Source of the DNA: Parabacteroides sp.
GTDB taxonomy: Bacteria; Bacteroidota; Bacteroidia; Bacteroidales; Tannerellaceae
DNA: 64,000 bases
NCBI GenBank assembly: GCA_017937385.1
Contig: JAGBDR010000011.1
Span: forward strand, 1-64,000
Direction: 5' to 3'
Positions 25,068 through 34,785 of this stretch are shown here, in pieces (within the stretch, counting starts at the first letter, position 1; every line of letters starts with the position of its first letter). A program made the position numbers and the translations under genes. The notes beneath the pieces are model-generated. The model was not told the origin of the DNA. It worked only from the letters and a program-made list of their open reading frames with translations, and searched no databases.

Positions 25068-27857
25068 CTATCCCAATTTATCCTTCAAATACTTTCCCGT
25101 ATAGGAAGCTGCGCACATCGCCACCTCTTCCGGCGTTCCGGTACAGACCAAGTTGCCTCCGGCATTTCCGCCTTCAGGGCCGAGGTCGATCAGATGGTCG
25201 GCACATTTGATCACATCCATGTTATGCTCGATGATGACAACCGTATGTCCTTTATCGATCAAAGCATTGAAAGCTTTCAGCAACGTCTTGATGTCATGGA
25301 AATGCAAGCCGGTCGTCGGCTCGTCAAAGACGAAAAGTGTCGGTTCCTGTTTCTCCTGTCCCAAGTAGTAAGCCAGTTTCACACGCTGGTTCTCACCGCC
25401 GGATAAAGTGGAGGAGGTCTGGCCGAGCTTGATGTAACCCAACCCGACATCCTGAAGAGGCTTCAGCTTCTTGACGATCTTCTTTTCCTGTGCTCCCGGA
25501 TGCTGCCCGAAAAACTCGATTGCCTGGTTCACGGTCATTTCCAGCATATCGTAGATGCTCGCACCGTGATACTCGACATCGAGCACATCCTGTTTGAAAC
25601 GCTTGCCGTGGCAGGTTTCGCATTCGAGGGTGATATCGGCCATGAACTGCATCTCGACCGTGATCTTTCCTTCTCCTTTACACTCTTCACATCGTCCGCC
25701 CTCCTTATTGAAAGAGAAATAGGCAGCCGAATAGCCCATCTGTTTGGCAAGAGGCTGTTCGCCGTAGAGCTTGCGGATCTCGTCGTAGGCGCCGATATAG
25801 GTCACCGGGTTGGAGCGGGAACTCTTGCCGATGGAGTTCTGGTCGACAAACTCGATGCCTTTGATCAGGTGCATATCGCCCTCCAAGCCGGAACAGTCTA
25901 CCATCAGGCGGGCCGCCTCATCCAAGTAATGCTTGACCCCTTCATAGAAAATATCCCGCACGAGCGAGCTTTTTCCCGAACCGCTGACACCGGTCACGAC
26001 CGTCATCACGTTCAAGGGGAACTTCACGTCGATTCCTTTCAGATTATTCTTGCGGGCCCCTTTCACCTCGATATAATTATTCCAGGGACGCCGATAAAGG
26101 GGAACTTCTATCTGGTCTTCTCCCGTCAAATAGCGGACGGTATAACTGCCGCTACTGGCTTGCAGCTCGTCCACATTCCCCTGATAGACCACTTCGCCTC
26201 CCAAGCGGCCGGCTTTCGGACCGATATCGATGATGTAATCGGCTGCCCGGATAATCTCTTCGTCGTGTTCCACCACGACCACCGTATTGCCCAATGCCTG
26301 CAACTGGCGGAGCACCTTGATCAGCAAATCGGTGTCGCGCGAATGAAGCCCGATACTCGGTTCGTCCAAGATATACAGGGAGCCGACCAGGCTACTGCCC
26401 AAAGAGGTCGCCAGGTTGATACGCTGGCTTTCCCCGCCGGAAAGGGAGGCAGACAGACGGTCGAGCGTCAGGTAGCCCAACCCCACATCCAAGAGGAATT
26501 GCAAGCGGTTGATGATCTCCGTCAGCAAGCGTTTGGCGATAGCCGCCTCGTTCTCGTCAAGTTGAAGATGGTCGAAAAAGGCTTTCACCTCCGTGATCGG
26601 AAGGGAGACCAGCTCCGCGATATTCTTCCCGCCCACCTTCACATACAGGGCTTCGGGACGCAGGCGGGAGCCTTTGCAGGTCGGGCAAACGGTCTTCCCG
26701 CGATAACGGGCCAGCATCACACGGTATTGTATCTTATAGAGGTTCTCTTCCACGAACTTGAAGAAGTCGTCGATGCCATGCAACCCGCGGGCTCCATGCC
26801 AAAGCAAGTCCTTCTCCTTCTGCGTCAGGTCGTAATAGGGGCGGTGGATCGGGAAGTCGTATTTCTCGCTCTTCACGATAAACTCTTTCAGCCATTCTCC
26901 CATCACCTCGCCTTTCCAACAGACGACCGCTCCCTGGAAGACAGAGAGGCTTTTATCCGGTATGACCAGATTTTCGTCGATACCGAGCACCTTCCCGAAC
27001 CCTTCGCAAGTCGGGCAGGCTCCTAAGGGATTGTTGAAACTGAACATCATATCGGTCGGCTCCTCGAACACCATGCCATCGGCCTCAAATTTCTTGGAAT
27101 ACTCTTTCACGACCGTCCCTTCGGGCGTATAGATACGGATGATACAGGTGTCGTGTCCCTCGAAGAAAGCCGTTTCGGTAGAATCGGCCAGACGGCTTTT
27201 CAACGTCTTGTCGTCCGACACGACCAGACGGTCTATCAGCAATTCGATCACGGGAGCGGAAAGCAATGCGTCATCCGCCAAGACCTCCCCGATCCGGTAG
27301 ACGGTCTCGCCAATGGACAGACGGGTATAGCCCTCTTTTTGCAGGATTTCCAATTGCTCCTTGATGCCACGACCGGCAGGCAAGACGACCGGTGCGTATA
27401 CGGCAAAGCGCGTTCCGGCCGGATAGCTCAGGACCTCTTTCACGATATCGCTCACCTGGTGTTTCTTCACCTCCGTCCCGGACACCGGCGAGAAAGTCTT
27501 CCCGATACGGGCATACAGGAGGCGAAGGTATTCGTATATCTCCGTAGAAGTTCCCACCGTTGAGCGCGGGTTGCGGGTGTTCACCTTTTGTTCGATGGCA
27601 ATGGCGGGAGGAATGCCCTTGATGTAGTCGCACTCCGGCTTGCCCATACGCCCCAGGAACTGGCGGGCATAGGCCGAAAGACTCTCCACATAGCGGCGTT
27701 GTCCTTCCGCATACAACGTATCGAATGCCAATGATGATTTTCCACTACCGGAAAGGCCGGTTATCACGACCAGTTTATCTCTGGGGATCTCGACATTGAT
27801 ATTTTTCAGGTTATTGATTCGAGCGCCTTTGATGAATATAGATTTGTTTTCGGACAT
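25068..27857 (-). CDS. uvrA: Excinuclease ABC subunit A
   Basis: Damage-recognition ATPase of nucleotide excision repair, acting with UvrB and UvrC. The 929-aa protein has two ABC modules: Walker [10 protein letters not shown] (34-42) and GVSGSGKSS (about 620), and signature motifs LSGGESQR and LSGGENQR. Two zinc-finger regions are present ([16 protein letters not shown] in the first half and [16 protein letters not shown] in the second). The length is standard. I start at ATG 27857 ([13 protein letters not shown]). The frame extends to 27959, but that stretch contains the promoter. The gene stands alone between two repeat-rich intergenic regions. Confidence 0.96.
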   Translation of the reverse strand: MSENKSIFIKGARINNLKNINVEIPRDKLVVITGLSGSGKSSLAFDTLYAEGQRRYVESLSAYARQFLGRMGKPECDYIKGIPPAIAIEQKVNTRNPRSTVGTSTEIYEYLRLLYARIGKTFSPVSGTEVKKHQVSDIVKEVLSYPAGTRFAVYAPVVLPAGRGIKEQLEILQKEGYTRLSIGETVYRIGEVLADDALLSAPVIELLIDRLVVSDDKTLKSRLADSTETAFFEGHDTCIIRIYTPEGTVVKEYSKKFEADGMVFEEPTDMMFSFNNPLGACPTCEGFGKVLGIDENLVIPDKSLSVFQGAVVCWKGEVMGEWLKEFIVKSEKYDFPIHRPYYDLTQKEKDLLWHGARGLHGIDDFFKFVEENLYKIQYRVMLARYRGKTVCPTCKGSRLRPEALYVKVGGKNIAELVSLPITEVKAFFDHLQLDENEAAIAKRLLTEIINRLQFLLDVGLGYLTLDRLSASLSGGESQRINLATSLGSSLVGSLYILDEPSIGLHSRDTDLLIKVLRQLQALGNTVVVVEHDEEIIRAADYIIDIGPKAGRLGGEVVYQGNVDELQASSGSYTVRYLTGEDQIEVPLYRRPWNNYIEVKGARKNNLKGIDVKFPLNVMTVVTGVSGSGKSSLVRDIFYEGVKHYLDEAARLMVDCSGLEGDMHLIKGIEFVDQNSIGKSSRSNPVTYIGAYDEIRKLYGEQPLAKQMGYSAAYFSFNKEGGRCEECKGEGKITVEMQFMADITLECETCHGKRFKQDVLDVEYHGASIYDMLEMTVNQAIEFFGQHPGAQEKKIVKKLKPLQDVGLGYIKLGQTSSTLSGGENQRVKLAYYLGQEKQEPTLFVFDEPTTGLHFHDIKTLLKAFNALIDKGHTVVIIEHNMDVIKCADHLIDLGPEGGNAGGNLVCTGTPEEVAMCAASYTGKYLKDKLG

Positions 27858-27885
27858 AATTGTTTCCTTCATTTCCTTGGAATCG

Positions 27886-27916
27886 CAAAGATAAAAAAGG
27901 ATTGCCGTTCCGCCAA
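27886..27916 (-). promoter_or_regulatory. Promoter of uvrA
   Basis: Minus strand TTG (27914-27916), a 20-bp spacer and TATCTTTG (27886-27893), an exact consensus match. No SOS-type operator is apparent. Confidence 0.75.
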
Positions 27917-28066
27917 GTAAACAACTGGCATTCACATTCGGAAACAATCGACCTTCCATCGATCCTCACCGCAAAACGGCACGGTTCTGTAAATATGGGT
28001 TCACGGAAAACCAGTTAAATATATATAATGTTTCTTGCCGATTTTAACACAAAAACCGCCGTATTA

Positions 28067-28121
28067 GGGCCAGTGAAGGGCCAGTGATCCTCCAGTGAAG
28101 GGCCAGTGATCCTCCACTCCC
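28067..28121. repeat. Five 11-bp tandem units (22-bp higher-order period)
   Basis: Units at 28067, 28078, 28089, 28100 and 28111 read GGGCCAGTGAA, GGGCCAGTGAT, CCTCCAGTGAA, GGGCCAGTGAT and CCTCCACTCCC. Types GGGCCAGTGAT and CCTCCAGTGAA alternate, giving a 22-bp repeat like the other intergenic arrays, but with no palindromic core. Confidence 0.85.
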
Positions 28122-28399
28122 TATGGATTGGCGTTAATTTTTTAACAAAGCACCTCTTTTCCGGGGAACAAATGTTAATGCAATTTTAACACCGATTTTC
28201 GGGAGGTTGTTATAAAAAGTAGACGACGGGTACGTCCTTACACGGACACATTCACCGGACCTCTTCCAACCCGTTTTGACGAAGCCGTACCGATTCCAAT
28301 ATCCGGCAGGCACAACAGGCACAACACAGGAGAAAATAAAACGCAATTCAAAAATTATAAGTATGTTTGCAGGGAAAATCGTATATATAATAAGTATTC

Positions 28400-29923
28400 A
28401 TGATGACAAAACATCTTCGTTTATTGCTGATATTGCTTCTCGGCATAGTAACATCCTGTAAGACAACCCGGCAAATACCGCAACAACCGACAGGGAAAGA
28501 CATGAAACGGGAATTTCGCGGAGCTTGGATACAGACCGCTTTCCAAGGAGAATACAAGGATATGACACCCGCCCGAATGCGGAAAGACTTTGTCCGCAAA
28601 CTCAACTACCTGCAAAAATGCGGAATCAACGCGATTATCTTCCAGGTGCGCCCGGAAGCCGATGCTTTCTATAAATCGGACATCGAACCCTGGAGCCGTT
28701 TCTACACCGGCCAACAGGGGCTCGCACCGGAAGGCGACTTCGACGTGATGGCTTTCCTGATCGAAGAGTGCCACAAGCGGAACATGGAGTTTCATGCCTG
28801 GCTGAATCCCTACCGGGCAAGCACGGCCGGCAATACCCGTTTTGCCGACTCACACATCTATCATAAACACCCGGAATGGTTCGTGACCTACAACAAGCAA
28901 ATCCTGTTTGATCCGGGCTTGCCGGAAAGCAGGCAGTTCATTTGCCGCGTGGTACGGGACATCGTGAGCCGTTACGATGTCGATGCCATCCACATGGACG
29001 ACTATTTCTATCCCTATCCGGTGGCGGGCATGCCTTTTCCGGACGACAAGAGTTTCCAGCAATATGGTTTGAAAAAAGGCTACAAAGCCTCACAACGTGC
29101 AGACTGGAGAAGGGAGAACGTGAACAAGCTGATCCGCGAGATCAAGCGCACCATCCTGTTATCCAAACCGTGGGTCAGGTTCGGCATCAGTCCGTTCGGC
29201 ATCTACCGGAACAAGAAAAGCACGCCTGATGGTTCAGGCAGCAACACCAACGGGTTGCAAAACTACGACGACCTGTATGCAGACGTGCTGCGCTGGGTGA
29301 AAGAGGGATGGATCGACTACAACATCCCGCAGATATATTGGGAGATCGGACATCCGGCTGCCGACTACATCACGCTGGTCAAATGGTGGAACAAAAACGC
29401 CAATGGCGGACATCTGTACATCGGCCAGGACGTGGCCCGCACCATGAAAGCCGGCGAACTGACCCGCAAGATGCGCTACGAACGCGCACTTTCACACATC
29501 AGCGGGAATTGTTTCTGGCCGGCAAACGAAATACTCTGGAACAACAAAGGGGTTGCCGACAGCCTGAAGCGGAACTATCACCGCTATCCCGCCCTGATCC
29601 CGGCTTATACCCACCTGCACAACCGGGCTCCGCAAGAGGTCAAAAAGCTGAAAGCCGAATGGACGGCCCAGGGCTACCTGTTGCATTGGCAGGCGGAACA
29701 AAGCAAGACCAACCCTGAATTGGCCAGCTATTTCGTCGTTTACCGCTTTGAGGACAAAGAACCGATCCATCTGGACGACCCCTCGAAGATCGTGGCGATC
29801 ACACGCGACACGAACTATCTGTTGCCGTATGAAGACGGGAAGCGCAAATACAGCTATGTCGTTACGGCTGTGGACCGTTTCCACAATGAGAACCAAGGGA
29901 AAATCAAAAAGGTGAAACTCTAA
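28400..29923 (+). CDS. GH10-like (GHL10/DUF187) lipoprotein, DigH-type
   Basis: A 507-aa lipoprotein: the signal peptide ends at GIVTSC (Cys 20 or 19 depending on which of two ATGs is used). The catalytic TIM barrel begins REFRGAWIQTAFQGEY and shows FQVRPEADAFY, AWLNPYRAS, FDPGLPESRQF, HMDDYFYPYP and WINYNIPQIYW-like blocks of the GHL10 family. E. coli DigH of this family cleaves glycan strands of peptidoglycan that have lost their peptides, so a cell-wall role at the outer membrane is likely. A C-terminal fibronectin-like domain (about 415-507) follows. It is probably co-transcribed with the peptidase gene 16 bp downstream. Confidence 0.9.
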   Translation: MMTKHLRLLLILLLGIVTSCKTTRQIPQQPTGKDMKREFRGAWIQTAFQGEYKDMTPARMRKDFVRKLNYLQKCGINAIIFQVRPEADAFYKSDIEPWSRFYTGQQGLAPEGDFDVMAFLIEECHKRNMEFHAWLNPYRASTAGNTRFADSHIYHKHPEWFVTYNKQILFDPGLPESRQFICRVVRDIVSRYDVDAIHMDDYFYPYPVAGMPFPDDKSFQQYGLKKGYKASQRADWRRENVNKLIREIKRTILLSKPWVRFGISPFGIYRNKKSTPDGSGSNTNGLQNYDDLYADVLRWVKEGWIDYNIPQIYWEIGHPAADYITLVKWWNKNANGGHLYIGQDVARTMKAGELTRKMRYERALSHISGNCFWPANEILWNNKGVADSLKRNYHRYPALIPAYTHLHNRAPQEVKKLKAEWTAQGYLLHWQAEQSKTNPELASYFVVYRFEDKEPIHLDDPSKIVAITRDTNYLLPYEDGKRKYSYVVTAVDRFHNENQGKIKKVKL

Positions 29924-29939
29924 ATACAACCGGGAATAT

Positions 29940-31064
29940 ATGAAAGTCAGACTGATTACGCTGTTTATCCTACTGGGCTTGGGATTGGCAAGTTGCTCCG
30001 AAAAGGAACCGGAACCTCAACCGGTCCGCACCGTTTTAGTCTATCTGTTGGCCAATAACAGCCTGGACAGTTTTGCCGGCCCGAATATCGATAGCATGAT
30101 CGCGGGCGCGGCCGGCCAAAACCTGAACGGCGGGAACCTGATTGTCTATTATGCCCCTAAAAACGCGAACCCGGAGCTTCTTCAGATCAAGGAGGAAAAC
30201 GGCAAAGTCAACAAATTCCACTTGAAAGAGTACGAGAAGCGGAATTCGGCAGATCCCGACGTGATGCGGAGCGTGATCCGCGAAGTGGTCTCGCAATATC
30301 CGGCAGACAGTTACGGGCTGGTGTTGTGGAGCCACGGGACAGCCTGGCTTCCTTCCGACTACCAGAACCGGCTGAAAGCGTTCGGGCAGGACGGTTCGAA
30401 CTGGATGGAAATCGACGAACTGGCAAAGGGGTTGCCGGATCACCTGTTCGATTTTATCCTGTTCGATGCTTGCTACATGGCCAGTGTCGAGTGTGTCTAC
30501 GAACTTCGGGATAAAGCCGATTATATCTTGGCTTCCCCCACCGAAACCCTGGCAGACGGATGGCCCTATGCGGAGATCATACCGCAACTGTTCGCCACCG
30601 ACCTGCCATTAGAGAAGGTTTGCGAAACGTTCTATGATTACTACTTGAACTACGCCAACCCGTATGCGACCGTATCGCTCACGAAGACAAGCGAACTGGA
30701 AGCATTGAAAGATGCAGTACGCGCCATCCTGGCAGATAAAACGGAAGAGGAACTTTACCAACTTGACCTCTCGCAAATGCAACGGCTGGAATATCTGTAT
30801 AAAAGCCCCGGTATGCTCTATGACATGGCCGATTATATCCGGCAATTGGCAACCGACGAACAATACGCCCGCTTCCAGACCTGCATACAGAAAGCCCTTG
30901 TCTATAAGGCATACACAAAGGAGGCTTTTTATGCCGCCCCTTACAGAGCTTACCCGATTAATAGCTATTGCGGCCTGACCGCTTTTGTGCCGCAAGCCTC
31001 TTTACCTAAAATACTCGACTGGTATAAAGAAAGGGTCAGTTGGTATCGGGCGGTTTATGAATAA
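29940..31064 (+). CDS. Clostripain-family (C11) cysteine peptidase lipoprotein
   Basis: A 374-aa lipoprotein (lipobox LASC, Cys 19) of clan CD. The catalytic His is H132 in LWSHGTAW and the nucleophile is C178 in LFDACYMASVE, in the order and spacing of the C11 family. Arg/Lys-specific cleavage is typical of relatives, but no auto-processing site stands out here. The N-terminal TVLVYLLANNSLDSF matches the family's first strand. It follows the GH10-like lipoprotein and its stop codon is only 10 bp from that of the convergent lamin-tail gene. Confidence 0.9.
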   Translation: MKVRLITLFILLGLGLASCSEKEPEPQPVRTVLVYLLANNSLDSFAGPNIDSMIAGAAGQNLNGGNLIVYYAPKNANPELLQIKEENGKVNKFHLKEYEKRNSADPDVMRSVIREVVSQYPADSYGLVLWSHGTAWLPSDYQNRLKAFGQDGSNWMEIDELAKGLPDHLFDFILFDACYMASVECVYELRDKADYILASPTETLADGWPYAEIIPQLFATDLPLEKVCETFYDYYLNYANPYATVSLTKTSELEALKDAVRAILADKTEEELYQLDLSQMQRLEYLYKSPGMLYDMADYIRQLATDEQYARFQTCIQKALVYKAYTKEAFYAAPYRAYPINSYCGLTAFVPQASLPKILDWYKERVSWYRAVYE

Positions 31065-31074
31065 CCGCCCCTTG

Positions 31075-33456
31075 TTACCGGATCAGGAAAGCTTTCTTGA
31101 AACGTTTCACCCGGCCCTCCGGATGATAAATCTCGGCATAAAAGATATAGACACCTGTCGGAAGCGGGCTACCATTGTTTGCGGCACCGCTCCATGTGAT
31201 TTCCCCGGAAACGCCCAACAGTTCATGGTTCGCGATTTCGGCCACCCGTACGCCGGATGTATTGAACACGAAAGCCCGGCAATTATAGCCCGGCCGGTCG
31301 AGCAGGTAGGAAATCGTATAACTGCCGCTCTCTTCGATCCATACCGGAGGCTCTATCCCGGTCGATTCACCGGATGATGAATGCAGATATTGGGAGTTCT
31401 GATAGCCGGGCGTACCGAAACCGGCCGTTTCGGATGCAGAGGTCCAGTTGGCCGGATCGGATGCAGGTGCGTCAGGGTCAATCCGTTCGAGGGCAACCCC
31501 TTTGGCGTTTTTCACCGAAAAGGCATGCCATTTCGAAGAATAAGACACTTCGTCTATCACCGTCTCATCGGAAGTACGAAACAGGACCAGCGTAGCCGAT
31601 GTGTTCACTAAGATAGGAAGTCTGGCCAGCTCGTGAAGGGCCGACGGGTCCGTCACGTCGTAGAAAGAAACGACGCCTTCCACGCTTTTGGTCAGCAACG
31701 CATATCCGTGTGATTCGACTTGCTTCAAAACGGATACGAGCGGATAGCGCGTACTTAACGTTCCGTCCGATTTGCGGGTGGCAAGAGAGAGCGTAGATAA
31801 GGAGAGCGCTTTATCCGAGCGGTTATACAATTCGATATACTCACTGCCTCCGGCATACGGATCAGGCAATAGCTCATTGATGACAATCTCTCCCGGTTGT
31901 ACCGGCTCTGTGGAAACAGGAGTATCGGGCTCTTCGGGTAGATCCGGTTTGTCGGGATCATCCGGTTCTTCCGGGATATCCGGCTCTTCCGGCTTCTCTT
32001 CCTTGCCGGAAGAATTGACCGCTCCGGGCGTTCCGCCTCGGGAATCCGTACAAAGATGCCAATCCGAACCGGAACGTTCCCACGACCGGCCGGCTGTGGC
32101 TGCCTCATACGTAACCTCCTCGATTTTGTTGCCGGCTGCATCCCACAATTGCAACGTTGCCCCTTTATCGTTCAAAGCCGGAAATTTCTCTACCGGAACC
32201 CGAACTACAGAAGCGGGAACGGCCCATTCATCCTCGCGATCCAACAGCACCGCATAGCCACCTGCCGGCAAGTCGACATCCGGCAAGGTTTTCGTTTTCT
32301 TTCCCGTCACATTCCTATATTCCCACTCATACAAGGAGATTGCCGCCGATGTCGTATTGTACAGCTCAATGTATTCCACCATTCCTCCACTCCCGGGTTT
32401 TGCCATAATTTCGTTGATGATGACCGCACCTTCCGGATATGCGTCCGGTTTGTCGGGGACAGGATCAGGATCGGAGCCGGGTTCAGGGTCGGGCTCCTCT
32501 TCTTCCTCCAACAGGATATCGAATGCTTCCCCCTGCATTTCATTCCCCGAAAGCGATTTCAATCCGGAATAAGAGATCGTGTATAAACGGCCGGCTTGCA
32601 TCTTCTCCTCAAAAAAGGCACTTACGGCCGATTTGGTTTCCATATTCACATAACTTTGCCTATACGCATCCCCAATTTCCGAGATGCTGAAAACAGCCTC
32701 TCCGATGTCGACCGGCCGGTCAAACGTAAACAAGAGGTTTGAGGGTGAAAGTACTTCCATATCCGACAGTTTCGGCAACACTTCCGGCTCTTCCGGAACA
32801 TCCGGCGTGTCCGGTTCAAGCGGAGTTTCCGTCACTTGGTCGGATACCCGTACGTTGTCAATACTGAACAACGCGCTCCGGGTCTTCGTATAATAAAAGG
32901 TAAATACCAGATTTCCCTTTTCCACCGGTTTCTCTATCGCATACAAAGCCGATCCTTCCAAACGGTACCCACTCATCTCATCCGTCCGATAATACAAGTT
33001 CCATTGCTCATTATTTTCGAGTGTCACTTTCACATGCAACAGTAGCGGAGATGTTTCAAAGTCTGTCTGAGGCGTCACCAAATCATGATTGCCATGACAT
33101 TTCAACCCCAGTTCCTTATTCTTGGTGTTTCCTATGCGTACATAATAATAACGTTCTTTACTTTCCTGATACAGATAGACACAGAGCTTGTTCTCATCAC
33201 TCGGAGCATGGCGCATATACACATCAAATTCCCATTGCATATCGGGCGAATAACGGATTTCTTTTCCAATGGAGGCGGTTCCGGAAGAGGTGGGCTTAAT
33301 TGACAGTTGCAACTGCCCTTCGGCATTAATGGCAAACATCGTCCGATCCTTGCCGATCCAATCGTCCCCCAACTCCGGTCCGTCAAAAGTTTCATTCACC
33401 TGTGCGAACGCACAAAAAGGAAGTAATACGAAGAGAAAAAGAATAAATTGTTTCAT
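31075..33456 (-). CDS. Secreted lamin-tail-domain protein
   Basis: A 793-aa exported protein (signal peptide ending CAFAQ). In order: a LamG/concanavalin-like region (about 20-215); an Ig-like SbsA-type domain (about 230-330); a first lamin-tail domain (INEIMAKPGSGGMVEYIELY); an acidic, proline-rich linker of PEEPD-type repeats; a second lamin-tail domain (INELLPDPYAGGSEYIELYN); and a C-terminal FlgD-like Ig or sorting-type domain ending GVYIFYAEIYHPEG and RFKKAFLIR. Proteins with this plan are common at the surface of Bacteroidetes, where the lamin-tail domain is thought to bind other molecules or accompany nucleases. No enzyme domain is visible. ATG 33456 is chosen to give the signal peptide; the frame opens at 33495. 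Confidence 0.85.
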   Translation of the reverse strand: MKQFILFLFVLLPFCAFAQVNETFDGPELGDDWIGKDRTMFAINAEGQLQLSIKPTSSGTASIGKEIRYSPDMQWEFDVYMRHAPSDENKLCVYLYQESKERYYYVRIGNTKNKELGLKCHGNHDLVTPQTDFETSPLLLHVKVTLENNEQWNLYYRTDEMSGYRLEGSALYAIEKPVEKGNLVFTFYYTKTRSALFSIDNVRVSDQVTETPLEPDTPDVPEEPEVLPKLSDMEVLSPSNLLFTFDRPVDIGEAVFSISEIGDAYRQSYVNMETKSAVSAFFEEKMQAGRLYTISYSGLKSLSGNEMQGEAFDILLEEEEEPDPEPGSDPDPVPDKPDAYPEGAVIINEIMAKPGSGGMVEYIELYNTTSAAISLYEWEYRNVTGKKTKTLPDVDLPAGGYAVLLDREDEWAVPASVVRVPVEKFPALNDKGATLQLWDAAGNKIEEVTYEAATAGRSWERSGSDWHLCTDSRGGTPGAVNSSGKEEKPEEPDIPEEPDDPDKPDLPEEPDTPVSTEPVQPGEIVINELLPDPYAGGSEYIELYNRSDKALSLSTLSLATRKSDGTLSTRYPLVSVLKQVESHGYALLTKSVEGVVSFYDVTDPSALHELARLPILVNTSATLVLFRTSDETVIDEVSYSSKWHAFSVKNAKGVALERIDPDAPASDPANWTSASETAGFGTPGYQNSQYLHSSSGESTGIEPPVWIEESGSYTISYLLDRPGYNCRAFVFNTSGVRVAEIANHELLGVSGEITWSGAANNGSPLPTGVYIFYAEIYHPEGRVKRFKKAFLIR

Positions 33457-33484
33457 AGCTTTACAGTTTTGTTTATAATTTGTA

Positions 33485-33492
33485 TATCTTTG
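33485..33492 (+). promoter_or_regulatory. Candidate -7 box of asd
   Basis: TATCTTTG, an exact TAnnTTTG match, lies 99 bp before the asd ATG, giving a leader of about 90 nt. No good TTG box precedes it. Confidence 0.5.
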
Positions 33493-33591
33493 CACCCCAA
33501 AGCGTTGTAACGGAGAAAACTCAGTATTTTCCCGTACACGCCGTAAAGTTATACTATAATTTTTTTATAAACAAATTAATTAGTGCTCAAA

Positions 33592-34602
33592 ATGAGAGTA
33601 GCAATAGTTGGAGTGAGTGGAGCCGTAGGACAAGAATTCCTGCGTGTACTCGACGAGAGAAACTTCCCGATGGATGAGCTTGTGCTTTTCGGCTCATCAC
33701 GTAGTGCCGGACGTGTTTATACTTTCCGTGGTAAACAGATTACTGTCAAGGAACTTAAGCATAACGACGACTTCAAGGGAATCGATGTTGCTTTTGTCTC
33801 GGCCGGTGGCGGTACTTCTATCGAATTTGCAGAAACCATTACGAAGCATGGCGCTGTGATGATCGACAATTCCAGCGCATTCCGTATGGACAACGACGTA
33901 CCTTTGGTTGTTCCCGAAGTAAACCCGGAAGATGCACTGAATCGTCCGCGCGGTATCATTGCCAATCCGAACTGTACGACTATCCAGATGGTCGTTGCAT
34001 TGAAGGCAATCGAAGGCCTGTCGCATATCAAACGTGTACACGTATCGACTTACCAGGCAGCCAGCGGCGCAGGTGCAACAGCGATGGCCGAACTGGTAAA
34101 ACAATATGAACAACTGTTGAAAGGCGAAGAACCAACCGTGGAGAAATTCGCTTATCAGTTGGCCTACAACGTCATTCCTCACGTAGACGTGTTTACGGAT
34201 AACGGCTACACGAAAGAAGAGATGAAGATGTATAACGAAACACGCAAGATCATGCACTCCGACATCGAAGTGAGCGCAACCTGTGTGCGTGTTCCGGTCA
34301 TGCGTGCCCACAGCGAAGCGACCTGGATTGAAACAGAACGTCCCGTCAGTGTAGAAGAGGCCCGCAAGGCTTTCGCCGAAGCCGAAGGGGTAATCCTGCA
34401 GGACGAACCGGCAAAGAAAGACTATCCGATGCCGTTGTTCATCGCCGGAAAAGACCCGGTCTACGTAGGCCGCATCCGCAAAGACATCACGAACCCGAAC
34501 GGCCTGACCTTCTGGACCGTAAGCGACCAGATCAAGAAAGGGGCCGCCCTGAATGCCGTGCAGATCGCAGAGTATTTGCTGAAGGTAAAGAATATCGGAT
34601 AA
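33592..34602 (+). CDS. asd: Aspartate-semialdehyde dehydrogenase
   Basis: Reduces aspartyl phosphate to aspartate semialdehyde, the branch point to diaminopimelate, lysine, threonine and methionine. The 336-aa protein starts [15 protein letters not shown] (NADP-binding GxxGxxG). It has the catalytic C128 in NPNCTTIQM, the catalytic His in [11 protein letters not shown], and the C-terminal [13 protein letters not shown] 33592 is preferred to the GTG at 33583. The gene stands alone, with a strong terminator behind it. Confidence 0.95.
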   Translation: MRVAIVGVSGAVGQEFLRVLDERNFPMDELVLFGSSRSAGRVYTFRGKQITVKELKHNDDFKGIDVAFVSAGGGTSIEFAETITKHGAVMIDNSSAFRMDNDVPLVVPEVNPEDALNRPRGIIANPNCTTIQMVVALKAIEGLSHIKRVHVSTYQAASGAGATAMAELVKQYEQLLKGEEPTVEKFAYQLAYNVIPHVDVFTDNGYTKEEMKMYNETRKIMHSDIEVSATCVRVPVMRAHSEATWIETERPVSVEEARKAFAEAEGVILQDEPAKKDYPMPLFIAGKDPVYVGRIRKDITNPNGLTFWTVSDQIKKGAALNAVQIAEYLLKVKNIG

Positions 34603-34627
34603 ACAAGAGTTGCTTTTTTCCACTATA

Positions 34628-34662
34628 AGAAGGAACAGTCTTTCATGTAGATTGTTCCTTCT
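34628..34662 (+). terminator. Terminator of asd
   Basis: A 14-bp stem with one G-T pair (34628-34641 with 34649-34662) around a 7-nt loop, followed by TCTTTT. Confidence 0.8.
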
Positions 34663-34705
34663 TCTTTTAAACCACTTCCCCATTTTTTCCTATTCATCTT
34701 CCATA

Positions 34706-34762
34706 ATCGATAAAATAATCGGCTTTTCATCTTTTAGGATCGATGAAATAATCTTACATTTG
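34706..34762 (+). promoter_or_regulatory. Promoter region of the AAA_14 ATPase with a 15-bp direct repeat
   Basis: ATCGATAAAATAATC (34706-34720) and ATCGATGAAATAATC (34739-34753) differ at one base and are 33 bp apart. The second abuts the -7 box TACATTTG (34755-34762). Pairs of sites three helical turns apart suggest a regulator, whose identity is unknown. Confidence 0.5.
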
Positions 34763-34785
34763 TCGAATATAAAAGACAATACAGC

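Larger units (their letters stand above)
27858..28399. other. Divergent intergenic region between uvrA and the GH10-like gene
   Basis: These 542 bp hold the uvrA promoter, an 11-bp tandem array (28067-28121), AT-rich filler and a candidate -7 box TATGTTTG (28362-28369) for the GH10-like gene. No coding frame is supported. Confidence 0.65.

Noticed and set aside
25500..27026. 508-aa plus-strand open frame
   Set aside because: Antisense shadow of uvrA; composition is biased and no motif is seen.
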